This document shows positions 24,580-33,202 of a stretch of 64,000 nucleotides of DNA, piece after piece. The notes under the pieces are model-generated. The model did no database searches, was not told where the DNA came from, and saw only the letters and a list, made by a program, of their open reading frames with translations. Both the position numbers and the translations under genes were made by a program. The DNA is from [Mycobacterium] nativiensis. GTDB taxonomy: Bacteria; Actinomycetota; Actinomycetes; Mycobacteriales; Mycobacteriaceae. How positions within the stretch are numbered: the stretch's first letter is position 1; each line of letters starts with the position of its first letter. Location of the stretch: contig NZ_CP083986.1 of assembly GCF_020172685.1 (NCBI RefSeq), positions 3,652,817 to 3,716,816 on the forward strand, written 5' to 3'.

Positions 24580-25494
24580 GTGGTTTACGCGATCGCTCGC
24601 CCCCAGATCGAGGGGAACATTGCCGTCGGGGAGGACCGCCAACTCGGCTTCGCCGAGTTCGGCGCTCCGCAGGGCCGGGCCATGTTCTGGCTGCACGGCA
24701 CCCCCGGCGCCCGCCGGCAGATTCCGGTCGAGGCACGGGTCTACGCCGCTGAGGCCAACATCCGCCTGATCGGAGTGGACCGGCCCGGGATCGGCTCCTC
24801 GACGCCGTACCAGTACGAGACGGTGTCCCAGTTCGCCGAAGACCTGCGCACCGTGGCCGACACGCTCGGCATCGACAAGATGGCGGTCATCGGACTGTCC
24901 GGCGGCGGCCCCTACACGCTGGCCTGCGCTGCCGCGATGCCCGAGCGGGTGGTGGCCGCCGGGATCCTCGGCGGCGTCGCCCCGGCGGTGGGACCCGAAG
25001 CCATCGACAGCACGCTGATGACGTTGGCCCGGATCGCCGAGCCGGTGCTGGAGCGGGCCGGACGCCCGATCGGAATGCTGGCCACCGGGTTGATCCGGCT
25101 GATCCGGCCGGTGGCATCGCCGGCACTGGAGCTGTACGCGCTGGTCTCCCCCGAAGGCGACCGCCGACTGCTGGGCCGGCCGGAGTTCAAGGCGATGTTC
25201 CTCGACGACCTGCTCAACGGCTCCCGAAAGCAGCTCGCAGCGCCCATCGCCGATGCCGTGCTGTTCGCCCGCTACTGGGGTTTCCAGCTCGACGAGGTGA
25301 AGGTGCCGGTGCACTGGTGGCACGGCGACGCCGACCACATCGTCCCGTTCTCCCACGGTGAGCACGCGGTCTCCCTGCTGCCCGACGCCCGGCTGTACCC
25401 GATGCCGGGCGAGAGCCATCTGGCCGGGCTGGGCCGCGCCGAGGAGATACTGCACGCCCTGTCGCAGGCCTGGGACCGCGACGAGGCGCGCTGA
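24580..25494 (+). CDS. Alpha/beta-hydrolase family protein
   Basis: Alpha/beta-fold hydrolase of about 304 residues. The oxyanion block HGTPGARRQIP is near the N-terminus, the nucleophile elbow is GLSGGGP, the acid is in HGDADHIVP and the catalytic His in GESHLAG. Substrate unknown; esterase, epoxide hydrolase or haloperoxidase-like roles are possible. The start is uncertain: GTG 24580 (VVYAIARPQIEGN) fits the conserved N-terminus, while GTG 24544 would add 12 residues. It is divergent from alkB and 7 bases upstream of a thioesterase, so both may take part in lipid turnover. Confidence 0.85.
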   Translation: MVYAIARPQIEGNIAVGEDRQLGFAEFGAPQGRAMFWLHGTPGARRQIPVEARVYAAEANIRLIGVDRPGIGSSTPYQYETVSQFAEDLRTVADTLGIDKMAVIGLSGGGPYTLACAAAMPERVVAAGILGGVAPAVGPEAIDSTLMTLARIAEPVLERAGRPIGMLATGLIRLIRPVASPALELYALVSPEGDRRLLGRPEFKAMFLDDLLNGSRKQLAAPIADAVLFARYWGFQLDEVKVPVHWWHGDADHIVPFSHGEHAVSLLPDARLYPMPGESHLAGLGRAEEILHALSQAWDRDEAR

Positions 25495-25501
25495 CCGACA
25501 A

Positions 25502-25897
25502 ATGACAGCACCTCAATCGATCAGAGAGTTATTCGCTCAGCTGGGCCTGCAGGAGGTGGCCTCCGCCGACGGCACCCTGACCATGGAGATGCCGGTCGAC
25601 GAGCGGGTGGTCAACACCGCCGGCGGGCTGCAGGGCGGGTTGATCGCGACCATGGCCGACGTCGCGGCCGGACAGCTCGCCGCCCGCAGCACCGCCTTCG
25701 GCAACGGGATCGCCACCACCGATCTGTTCATCCGCTACCTGCGGCCGATCACCGTCGGGCCCGCGCGCGCCGTCGCGTCGATCCTGCGCACCGGACGGCG
25801 CTCGGTGGTGGCCCAGGTCGACATCTACCGGGGCAATGACGATCAGCTCGCCGCCACCGCAACGGTGAACTTCGCCGCCATCGACCTGCCCGGCTGA
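25502..25897 (+). CDS. PaaI-type hotdog-fold thioesterase
   Basis: A 131-residue single hotdog domain of the PaaI/YdiI acyl-CoA thioesterase family, with the GGLQGGLIATMADVA helix bearing the catalytic acid (Asp) and the strand TTDLFIRYLRP. It would hydrolyse acyl-CoA or aryl-CoA thioesters; substrate unknown. ATG 25502 begins 7 bases after the hydrolase stop, suggesting an operon. Confidence 0.85.
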   Translation: MTAPQSIRELFAQLGLQEVASADGTLTMEMPVDERVVNTAGGLQGGLIATMADVAAGQLAARSTAFGNGIATTDLFIRYLRPITVGPARAVASILRTGRRSVVAQVDIYRGNDDQLAATATVNFAAIDLPG

Positions 25898-25924
25898 CGG
25901 CAGTCGCGGGCCGGCCGTTGCGAG

Positions 25925-27004
25925 TCAGTGCGCCGCGCTGAGCCGGCTTTCGATGAAGTGCGGCAGCCGGAACCGGCGCGGCGCATGCACGACCGGCTTG
26001 TCCTGCGCCGCGCCCCCGCCCTGAGCCGCGGCATAGGCCGCCGAATTGCCGGTGACGGCCAGCACCTGGCCTCGCCAGTTGATGTCGGCCTCCCGGTAGG
26101 CCTGCACCAGCGCGCGTTCCAGCAGTTCGTCGGCCTCGTCGATCGACAACGCCGGCAGCTCGAGGAACTCGCCGTCGCGGGCATCGAGCTTGAGCGTGGT
26201 CGGGCCGGTCTCGACCAGGTCGCAGTTGGCCCGGATGCTCAACTCGGAGTTGGAGCGTACCAGCCCGGCCAGTGTGTAGGCCGCCAGCAGCGCACGCCCC
26301 GCCTCGTCCCCGGCGGGTCCGCAGTCGAAGCGCAGTTGACGCACCGCGGCGAAGCTGAGCACCTGGGTGCGAATGATCCGGCTGCAGCACACGCCGGAGT
26401 CGGCTGCCACACGCGAATCGGTCGGTGCACCGTCGACGAGCACTCCGATGATCTCGCCGGACAGCACGCCACGGAAGCGGCTCTGACCGGTGCCGCGGGC
26501 GGCGTCGATGGCACCGAACGCCAGGCTGCCCGGGCTCAATTCCATTAGGGCGCGCGCATTCTCGGGGGTGGCTTCGCGCGCCTCCCGGTATCGCGGGTGG
26601 GCGATCGCTGGTTTGCCGTCGATGGAGCCGGCCAGAAAGTGTCCGTCAAAAACCCGTTGCGGCAGTTCAAGATCGGTGTAGACCAGCCGGCCACCCTCGT
26701 AGGAGACCTGCATGTGCGGCACCCGGCCCAACACCGGATGCTGATCGCGGATCGCCTGCAGCACAGCGGCTTCCACGCGCTGGATCTGTCTCTGATTGTC
26801 GTCGACGACCACCGTCGCCGTCGGCTTCCCGTCGATCAGGCGGGTCTCCTGGACAGCAGCCGCCGGACCGCGCCCGGCGCGGTGAGCCGGGCTGATCGCG
26901 GCATGGGGTCCGCCGGCCGGGGCCAGTTCGGTGGACACGCTCAGGGTGCTGGCACCGCCGGCCTGACAGGCCGCGGTGAGCTGTTGGTAGGAAAAGCTGG
27001 ACAA
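25925..27004 (-). CDS. Orphan Csb1 (Cas7 / GSU0053) family protein
   Basis: A 359-residue protein resembling Csb1, the Cas7-type backbone RAMP of type I-U/I-G CRISPR complexes. Recognisable in order are ELAPAGGP (about 26-33), ETRLIDGK (53-60), DDNQRQIQRVEAA (68-80; family form LDSVQSQANRMEEA), LPQRVFDG (family APHRIFDA), SPGSLAFGAIDA (family PTALVFGVWDS), FRGVLSGEIIGV, AVRQLRF (family ALRRLRF) and LSIRANCDLVETGP. No cas3, cas8, csb2, cas1/2 or CRISPR array is in the window. TTG 27004 is favoured because AGAAAGG lies 8-9 bases upstream; TTG 27013 is the alternative. It follows the CDF gene with at most 5 bases between, at the end of the manA operon. An RNA-binding role is inference. Confidence 0.75.
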   Translation of the reverse strand: MSSFSYQQLTAACQAGGASTLSVSTELAPAGGPHAAISPAHRAGRGPAAAVQETRLIDGKPTATVVVDDNQRQIQRVEAAVLQAIRDQHPVLGRVPHMQVSYEGGRLVYTDLELPQRVFDGHFLAGSIDGKPAIAHPRYREAREATPENARALMELSPGSLAFGAIDAARGTGQSRFRGVLSGEIIGVLVDGAPTDSRVAADSGVCCSRIIRTQVLSFAAVRQLRFDCGPAGDEAGRALLAAYTLAGLVRSNSELSIRANCDLVETGPTTLKLDARDGEFLELPALSIDEADELLERALVQAYREADINWRGQVLAVTGNSAAYAAAQGGGAAQDKPVVHAPRRFRLPHFIESRLSAAH

Positions 27005-27009
27005 AGCGA

Positions 27010-27951
27010 TCAACCTTTCTGCTCCAGCGAGTCTGGCACAGGTGTCCGGTCCAGGTCCGGCTCGAGATAGATGACGCGCGCTGAGGGCACCGCCGCCCGG
27101 ATGGCGGCTTCAGCGACGTCGATGGTGGCGGCGACGGACGCCATGTCGAGATCGGGAGCCATCGCGATCTTGGCTCCCACCAGCATCTCGTCCGGCCCGA
27201 AGTACTGGGTCCGAAGGTGAATCAGCCGAAGGACGTTGGCGGTCTGCTCCAGCGCCGTGCGGATGGCCTGATCTTCAGCGGGGGTGGCGCCCTCACCGAT
27301 CAGCAGGCTGTGCATCTCGGTCATCAGGAAGACCGCCACCAAGCCCAGCAGCACACCGATCGCCAAGGTGCCCACGCTGTCCCACACCGGGTTGCCGGTG
27401 AGCACGCTGAGTCCGACTGCCATCAGTGCCAGCACCAGGCCGATCAGGGCAGCGGTGTCTTCCAGCAGCACGACAGGAAGCTCCGGGTTGCGGGAGTTGC
27501 GCAGGAATCGCCACCAACTGCCCTGCTCCTTCAGCGGCCGCGACTCGGCCAGCGCGGTGCGAAAGCTGTAGGTCTCCAACCCGATCGCCACCACCAGGAT
27601 GACGATGGCCACCAGCGGCGAGGTCAGTTCCACGGGGTGACGAAGCTTGCGGTAACCCTCGTACAGCGCGAACAGCGAGCCGAGGCTGAACAGCACCAGC
27701 GCAACCACGAACGACCAGAAATAGCGGCTGCGCCCGTGCCCGAACGGGTGCAGCGCATCGGCTGCCTTGTTCGCGGCCCGCTGGCCGAACAGCAGCAGCG
27801 ACTGGTTGGAGGTGTCGACCACCGAGTGCACCGCCTCGGCGAGCATGGCGCCACTGCCGGTGATCAGGAAACCGGTGAACTTCGCAACGGCGATGCCGCC
27901 ATTGGCGACCAGGGCGGCGACGATCGCCCGGGTGCTACCCGACGAGGACAC
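27010..27951 (-). CDS. CDF-family cation efflux transporter (ZnT9-like)
   Basis: Cation diffusion facilitator of 313 residues. Six membrane helices lie at about 10-230 with metal-site signatures HSVVDTSNQ in helix 2 and LLEDTAALIG in helix 5, plus the loop HPFGHGRSRYFW typical of the ZnT9/YdfM-like branch. The C-terminal domain is cytoplasmic. It should export Zn2+ or a similar divalent metal by proton antiport. GTG 27951 starts one base after the manA stop, and its own stop abuts the Csb1-like gene, so the three genes are probably cotranscribed. Confidence 0.9.
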   Translation of the reverse strand: MSSSGSTRAIVAALVANGGIAVAKFTGFLITGSGAMLAEAVHSVVDTSNQSLLLFGQRAANKAADALHPFGHGRSRYFWSFVVALVLFSLGSLFALYEGYRKLRHPVELTSPLVAIVILVVAIGLETYSFRTALAESRPLKEQGSWWRFLRNSRNPELPVVLLEDTAALIGLVLALMAVGLSVLTGNPVWDSVGTLAIGVLLGLVAVFLMTEMHSLLIGEGATPAEDQAIRTALEQTANVLRLIHLRTQYFGPDEMLVGAKIAMAPDLDMASVAATIDVAEAAIRAAVPSARVIYLEPDLDRTPVPDSLEQKG

Positions 27952-27952
27952 T

Positions 27953-29218
27953 CTAGAGACCTATCGTCGCCCGGAACAGGGCGGCCCGCCGCTGAGCCTG
28001 CACCCGGATCGGTCCGTCGTCGCTGGGGACCCAGGCCGATTCACCCCGGTGCAACGTCAACTTCCCGGACTTGGCCTGCACCGTGACCGACCCCTCGGTG
28101 CACAGCAGGATCTGTGGGCCCTGACCGTCGCAGTGCCGCGAGGGGGCGTCCACCTCGTGGCCGAGGTACTCGCCGTCCAGGGTCAGCCGCGACACGGCGA
28201 ACTCCTCGGCGGGAGTCTGATAGATGAGCTCCGGCCCATCCACCCGGGTCTCCGGCCGCAGCATCTCCTCGGTGGTGGGAGTGAAGTCCAGCACCCGCAA
28301 CAGTTCGGGGACATCGACGTGCTTGGGCGTGAGCCCGCCCCGCAGCACGTTGTCGGAGTTGGCCATCACCTCCAACCCGACGCCGTGCAGATAGGTGTGC
28401 AGGTTGCCGGCCGACACGAAAATCGCCTCGCCGGGCGCCAGGCTGATCCGATTGAGCAACAGCGCGGCCAGCACACCGGCGTCACCCGGGTAGCGCTCGC
28501 CGAGCTCGAGCACCGTACGGGCCTCCGCGGCGAACTCGCCGCCCTCCGAGCTCAGGTAGTGAATAGCCCCCTCGAGCACCGCGGGAACCAGCACATCCAG
28601 GTCGGGCTGCGGCGCGGTGATCCAGGTGGTGAACAGGGCGCGCAGGCCGTCGGCATCGGACTGGTCGACATCTGTGGGGGCACCGTCTGGAGGGGAACCG
28701 AGAAGATCGATGAACGGGTCGAGGTCGGACACCGCCAACGCCCTCAGCAGCTCGATGGTGCGCGCCGCCGGCCGAAAGCCGGCCAGCGCCTCGAACGGCT
28801 GCAGCGCCACCAGCAGTTCGGGTTTGTGGCTGGTGTCGCGGTAGTTGCGGATCGGCGAGGTCACCGGAACCCCGAGCCGCTCCTCACGCTCGTAGCCCTC
28901 GATCGCCTGCGCGGCGCTCGGGTGGGCCTGCAGCGACAGCGGCTCGCCGGCGGCCAGCACCTTGACCAGTAACGGCAGCCGGTCACCGAAGCGGGCCTGG
29001 GCCACCGAACCCAATTGCCCCTCCGGGTCGGCGGCCAACACATCCAGCAGCGACACCTCGCCCTTGTCGGTCTCCAGACAGGCCGGGTCACCGGGGTGCG
29101 CACCCAGCCACAACTCGGCCTCCGGGTGCGCTGCCGGCACCGGTCGCCCGGTGAACTCGGCGATAGCGGTCCTCGACCCCCAGGCGTAGGTCCGTATCGC
29201 GCCGCGTAGTAGTTCCAC
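27953..29218 (-). CDS. manA: Mannose-6-phosphate isomerase, type I
   Basis: Phosphomannose isomerase of 421 residues interconverting fructose-6-P and mannose-6-P, feeding GDP-mannose for lipoglycans. Visible zinc-site elements include SLQAHPSAAQA, SHKPELLVAL and AGNLHTYLHG, and the substrate-site region NSDNVLRGGLTPKHV. I chose GTG 29218 (MELLRGAIRTYAWG), where the family begins; an upstream TTG at 29230 overlaps the previous stop. Equivalent to Rv3255c. Confidence 0.95.
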   Translation of the reverse strand: MELLRGAIRTYAWGSRTAIAEFTGRPVPAAHPEAELWLGAHPGDPACLETDKGEVSLLDVLAADPEGQLGSVAQARFGDRLPLLVKVLAAGEPLSLQAHPSAAQAIEGYEREERLGVPVTSPIRNYRDTSHKPELLVALQPFEALAGFRPAARTIELLRALAVSDLDPFIDLLGSPPDGAPTDVDQSDADGLRALFTTWITAPQPDLDVLVPAVLEGAIHYLSSEGGEFAAEARTVLELGERYPGDAGVLAALLLNRISLAPGEAIFVSAGNLHTYLHGVGLEVMANSDNVLRGGLTPKHVDVPELLRVLDFTPTTEEMLRPETRVDGPELIYQTPAEEFAVSRLTLDGEYLGHEVDAPSRHCDGQGPQILLCTEGSVTVQAKSGKLTLHRGESAWVPSDDGPIRVQAQRRAALFRATIGL

Positions 29219-29226
29219 CGTTCCCG

Positions 29227-30357
29227 TCAACCCCGCAAAATCCGCATGTAGGCGGCGGCCATCTCCAACCGCACGGCCAACACCGCAAGCTGCTGCTCGA
29301 TCCGGGCCGGGCCGGTCGACGCGGCCGCCACAGGCTCGGCCAGCCCCGCCGTCTCCCCCGGCCCCATCGGCACATCCCCGGCGCCGACCAGGTCGACATC
29401 GTGCAGTCCGCTGGTTCGAGCCGCCACCACCGTACGCTCGGCGGCCAGCGTCAGCGCCAGTATCCGCAACCGGTCGCCGGCCGGGCCATCGATCTGCTCG
29501 TCATGAAACAGGTCGGCCGCCCCCGTGGCGGCCTGGTCCCGCAGCACGCTCACCGCGTCCGCCAGACCGGCCGCGGCCACCACCGTCCGCCCGATCCGCA
29601 GCATGACGGCCGAGCCGTGCCGGGCCAGCGCCAGGGTCGCCGCGCAGTCACCGACCAGTGCCACGTCGCGGCCGACGATGCGATCCGCCAGGATCTTGGC
29701 CGGATTGGTGAAGACCTCACGTCCGGCGCTGTTGCGCAGCGCCTCGGCGTCCAGTTCGTCGGCCAGCGCGGGCAGGTCGATCTGCGCGGCTGTGTCCCCC
29801 GTCTCCAGCGCATCCAGCACCGCCAGCCCGGCCGCCAGGAAACGCGGCAGGCCGTATTCCGGCGGCACACCGATCCGCGGCTCCAGCACCGCAGCCCGGC
29901 CGGCGGTGGCATCACGCAGCGGTCCCTCGTAGGGCGCCACGACCACCACCCGCGCACCGCGCCGCACCCCGGCCGCGGCCGCGGCAACCAGCGCCGGGTC
30001 CCCCGGGTCGTCGCCGGCGATGACCACCACGTCCAGCGGCCCGATCCAGGCCGGGGCCTCGGCAGCCAGCACCAGCGGCGCGCCGGCCGAGTCGCCGCGG
30101 GCCGCGGCCAGCAGGGTTCCGGCCGACGTCGCCGCGCCGCGGGTCGACACCCAGATCACTGCTCGCGGCGGATAGTCCTTGCTGTCACTGCGCACGGCGT
30201 CCAGCGCGCCTTCGTCGACGGCGGCCGCGGTGGCGCGCACCTGCGCACCTGCCATCGACGCCGCCCGCAGCGCCCCGTCGTGGTCCGCGGCCAGCAGGGA
30301 ATTCGTGTCGTCGAGGTCGACGGTCGACCCCGGAGGCGATCCGGAGTAGCCGGTCAC
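29227..30357 (-). CDS. TobH / SIS-like phosphosugar isomerase protein (Rv3256c-type)
   Basis: A 376-residue protein equivalent to Rv3256c. It has two SIS-like alpha/beta halves (about 60-190 and 200-370) related to bifunctional phosphoglucose/phosphomannose isomerases and annotated TobH in some actinobacteria. Segments such as VVIAGDDPGDPALV and VLEPRIGVPPEYGLPRFL are recognisable. Clear catalytic residues cannot be named from sequence alone. It overlaps manB by 4 bases (GTGA) and lies just ahead of manA, so it belongs to the mannose-precursor operon. Confidence 0.85.
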   Translation of the reverse strand: MTGYSGSPPGSTVDLDDTNSLLAADHDGALRAASMAGAQVRATAAAVDEGALDAVRSDSKDYPPRAVIWVSTRGAATSAGTLLAAARGDSAGAPLVLAAEAPAWIGPLDVVVIAGDDPGDPALVAAAAAGVRRGARVVVVAPYEGPLRDATAGRAAVLEPRIGVPPEYGLPRFLAAGLAVLDALETGDTAAQIDLPALADELDAEALRNSAGREVFTNPAKILADRIVGRDVALVGDCAATLALARHGSAVMLRIGRTVVAAAGLADAVSVLRDQAATGAADLFHDEQIDGPAGDRLRILALTLAAERTVVAARTSGLHDVDLVGAGDVPMGPGETAGLAEPVAAASTGPARIEQQLAVLAVRLEMAAAYMRILRG

Positions 30358-31760
30358 GACCGTGACTTCTCAGCGGCGGTCAGGGCCCCGATCTGCTCGG
30401 CCACCTGAGACACCACCGCATCCACCGCGTCGGCGCCGGGCGCTTCGACATTGAGCCGCAGCAGCGGTTCGGTGTTGGAGCTGCGCAGGTTGAACCAGGT
30501 TCCGTCGCCCAAGTCGACGGTGACCCCGTCGAGGTGGTCGACGGACACCACGCGCTCGCCGAACGATCCGACCACCGCGTCCACGCACGCCTGGGCGTCG
30601 GCGACGGTGTAGTTGATCTCGCCGGACTCCGCGTAGCGCTGATAGTCGGCGGTCAGCTCCGACAGCGGCCGCTGCTGTTCGCCGAGGGCGGCCAGCACGT
30701 GCAGGGCGGCCAGCATGCCCGAGTCGGCACCCCAGAAGTCGCGGAAGTAGTAGTGCGCCGAGTGCTCGCCGCCGAAGATGGCCCCGGTCTCGGCCATCTG
30801 TGCCTTGATGAAAGAGTGTCCGACCCTCGACCGCAGCGGGGTTCCGCCGCGCTCGACCACCAGTTCCGGCACGGCATGGGAGGTGATCAGGTTGTGGATC
30901 ACCGTCGCACCGGGTTCGCGGGCCAGTTCGCGGGCGGCGACCAGGCCGGTGACCGCCGACGGGGACACCGGTTCACCACGCTCGTCGACCACGAAGCAGC
31001 GGTCCGCATCGCCGTCGAAGGCCAGTCCGATGTCGGCGCCACTGTCCCGAACGAAGGCCTGCAGATCGACCAGGTTGGCCGGATCCAGCGGATTGGCCTC
31101 GTGGTTCGGGAAGTTCCCGTCCAACTCGAAGTACAGCGGCAGCAGCGTGATCGACGCGACCGAACCGAACACCGCCGGCGCGGTGTGGCCTGCCATCCCG
31201 TTGCCGGCGTCGACGGCGACACGCAGCGGGCGCAGGCCGGTGATGTCGACCAGGGAGTGCAGGAACTGCGCGTAGTCGGCCAGCACGTCACGATCGCTGA
31301 GGGCCCCGCGCGGTGCGCCCCGACCGGCAGTCGGGTCGATGCCGTCGATGAGCTGGTCGCGGATCAGGCTCAACCCGGTGTCGGCGCCGACCGGCTTGGC
31401 GCCCGCCCGGCACAGCTTGATGCCGTTGTAGGCGGCCGGGTTGTGGCTCGCGGTGAACATCGCGCCCGGGCAGTCCAGCGATCCGGAGGCGAAATAGAGC
31501 TGGTCGGTCGAGGCCAACCCGATCCGGACCACATCGAGTCCCTGGGCCAACACCCCCTCGGCGAACGCCGCCGACAGCGGCGGGGAGCTGTCTCGCATGT
31601 CGTGGCCGACCACCACCTGCCGGGCTCCCTCGTCGGCCATCAGCCGGGCAAAAGCGGCGCCGACCTCGGCAACCAGGGATTCATCGACTTCCGAACCGAC
31701 CAAGCCACGTACGTCGTAAGCCTTGATCACACGGTGGACAGCCGCAGCGGGCCGAGACAT
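30354..31760 (-). CDS. manB: Phosphomannomutase/phosphoglucomutase ManB
   Basis: Alpha-D-phosphohexomutase of 468 residues converting mannose-6-P to mannose-1-P. The phosphoserine loop is TASHNPAAYNGIK, the Mg site DGDADR, the sugar-binding loop GGEHSAHYYF and the phosphate site RSSNTEPLLRLN. I chose ATG 31760 (MSRPAAAVHRVIKAYDVRG), preceded by AGGAGCCC; an in-frame extension upstream has no family similarity. Equivalent to Rv3257c (pmmA/manB). First gene of a five-gene minus-strand series manB-tobH-manA-cdf-csb1-like. Confidence 0.95.
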   Translation of the reverse strand: MSRPAAAVHRVIKAYDVRGLVGSEVDESLVAEVGAAFARLMADEGARQVVVGHDMRDSSPPLSAAFAEGVLAQGLDVVRIGLASTDQLYFASGSLDCPGAMFTASHNPAAYNGIKLCRAGAKPVGADTGLSLIRDQLIDGIDPTAGRGAPRGALSDRDVLADYAQFLHSLVDITGLRPLRVAVDAGNGMAGHTAPAVFGSVASITLLPLYFELDGNFPNHEANPLDPANLVDLQAFVRDSGADIGLAFDGDADRCFVVDERGEPVSPSAVTGLVAARELAREPGATVIHNLITSHAVPELVVERGGTPLRSRVGHSFIKAQMAETGAIFGGEHSAHYYFRDFWGADSGMLAALHVLAALGEQQRPLSELTADYQRYAESGEINYTVADAQACVDAVVGSFGERVVSVDHLDGVTVDLGDGTWFNLRSSNTEPLLRLNVEAPGADAVDAVVSQVAEQIGALTAAEKSRS

Positions 31761-31818
31761 GGACAGGGCTCCTGACGAAGTGGACTGTTGACGCTCCAGC
31801 CTATCCCGTATTCGGCGA

Positions 31819-32259
31819 TCAGTCCGACGGGTCGGGCAACACCCGCAGGTGACCGCGTCGCCGACCGTTACTCTTGCCCGGCGGCCCCGGCGGCGCCAGC
31901 ACGCCTCCGCCCGAGGTGGTCGCGGGTGCGCCCCGGGTGGCCGACTCGGTCGGCGCGGCCTGCGGGTACCATCCGTTGGCCGGTGCGGCACGCCCCGTCT
32001 CGCGCTCGCGAACCGCCTCGGCCAATGCGATCAGGTCGTCCTCCTCGGGGGACACCCACGGGCCGGGGTGACGAACCAGTTCCCACCCGCGCGGGGCGGT
32101 GATCCGGCCCGCGTGGCTGAAGCACAGATCCCACGAATGCGGCTCGGCGGCGGTGGCCAGCGGGCCGACCACCGCGGTGGAGTCCGAGTAGACGAACGTC
32201 AAGGTCGCCACCGCGTAATGCGGGCACGCTGGGCGGCAGCAGCGACGCGGAACGTTCAC
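31819..32259 (-). CDS. DUF3499 protein (Rv3258c-type)
   Basis: A 146-residue actinobacterial protein of unknown function. The conserved N-terminal part has a Cys-rich start (VPRRCCRPACPHYAVATLTFVY) that could bind metal, followed by WDLCFSHAGRITAPRGWELVRH; the C-terminal half is disordered and Gly/Pro-rich. I chose GTG 32259, where family similarity begins. It lies beside manB and divergent from the Rv3259-type gene, as in M. tuberculosis. Confidence 0.8.
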   Translation of the reverse strand: MNVPRRCCRPACPHYAVATLTFVYSDSTAVVGPLATAAEPHSWDLCFSHAGRITAPRGWELVRHPGPWVSPEEDDLIALAEAVRERETGRAAPANGWYPQAAPTESATRGAPATTSGGGVLAPPGPPGKSNGRRRGHLRVLPDPSD

Positions 32260-32324
32260 GCCCGTGAGGCTATCGTGGCCGCGCGCCGCCGGTGCGCCGG
32301 ACACGCGCAATGAGCGGAGACCCT

Positions 32325-32804
32325 ATGCGCAACCGTTACCATCGCTGCGTGATCGCCACGCGTCGCCCCCGGCGCGGCCGCGAGCCCCGCGGGCCGCTGC
32401 TGCCGCCGTCCGTACCTGGCTGGCGCACCCGTGCCGAACGATTCGACATGGCGGCGCTGGAGGCCTACGAGCCCATCGAACAACGCTGGAAACAACGGCT
32501 GTCGGCACTGGATGTGGCCGTCGACGAGATTCCGCGGATCACGGCCAAAGACCCCGACAGTGTGCAGTGGCCGCCCGAAGTGGTCGCCGATGGGCCCATT
32601 CCCCTGGCCCGCTTGATACCTGCCGGGGTGGACGTTCGAGGCAATCCGACTCGGGCGCGAATCCTATTGTTCCGCAAGCCCATCGAGCAACGCGCGAACG
32701 ACAGCGTCGAACTCGAGGATTTGTTGCACGAAATTCTGGTGGCTCAGGTCGCCACCTACCTGGACGTCGATCCGACCGTCATCGACCCGACGATCGACGA
32801 CTGA
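32325..32804 (+). CDS. Zincin-like protein with degenerate metallopeptidase motif
   Basis: A 159-residue protein equivalent to Rv3259, from the Zincin_1/DUF1025-type metallopeptidase family. The region expected to carry HExxH reads LHEILVAQVATYL, so the second zinc histidine is missing and proteolytic activity is doubtful. The rest (FDMAALEAYEPIEQRW, AVDEIPRITAKDPDSVQW, RARILLFRKPIE) is well conserved. I chose ATG 32325, preceded by GGAGA; ATG 32310 and GTG 32292 are alternatives. It converges with whiB2 after 11 bases. Confidence 0.82.
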   Translation: MRNRYHRCVIATRRPRRGREPRGPLLPPSVPGWRTRAERFDMAALEAYEPIEQRWKQRLSALDVAVDEIPRITAKDPDSVQWPPEVVADGPIPLARLIPAGVDVRGNPTRARILLFRKPIEQRANDSVELEDLLHEILVAQVATYLDVDPTVIDPTIDD

Positions 32805-32815
32805 CCGTCCCGCTA

Positions 32816-33202
32816 TCAGATGATGCCGCGCTTGAGGCGCCGGCGCTCACGCTCGGACAGGCCGCCCCAGATGCCGAAGCGCTCGTCGTGCGCCAGCGCG
32901 TACTCCAGGCACTCGCTGCGCACCGAGCAACGCTGGCAGATCTTCTTGGCCTCCCGGGTCGAGCCGCCCTTCTCCGGGAAGAAGGCCTCGGGGTCGGTCT
33001 GCGCGCACAGCGCGCGCTCCTGCCACTCCTCGTTGCTTGCCGAGTCGGCGTCGAACGCATCGAATTCGTCGTATCCCTCAGGCTCGGGAACCAGACTCAG
33101 ATGCGGTCGGCTGCGGACCGGCTCGACTCCTGCTGATGTGGTCATGTCGGTACCGGCATGCGACGTGCCCCCCATTACGCCCCAAAGGTGCTCATAGGAC
33201 AT
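32816..33202 (-). CDS. whiB2: WhiB2 [4Fe-4S] transcriptional regulator
   Basis: WhiB-like regulator of 128 residues controlling septation and division (WhmD/WhiB2 group). The iron-sulfur cysteines are C66, C89, C92 and C98, followed by the GIWGG turn (110-114) and the basic tail ERERRRLKRGII. The N-terminal 60 residues are longer than in the 89-residue M. tuberculosis annotation. ATG 33202 has a strong GAGGAGG, which supports this longer start. WhiB proteins act by binding the primary sigma factor. Confidence 0.95.
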   Translation of the reverse strand: MSYEHLWGVMGGTSHAGTDMTTSAGVEPVRSRPHLSLVPEPEGYDEFDAFDADSASNEEWQERALCAQTDPEAFFPEKGGSTREAKKICQRCSVRSECLEYALAHDERFGIWGGLSERERRRLKRGII

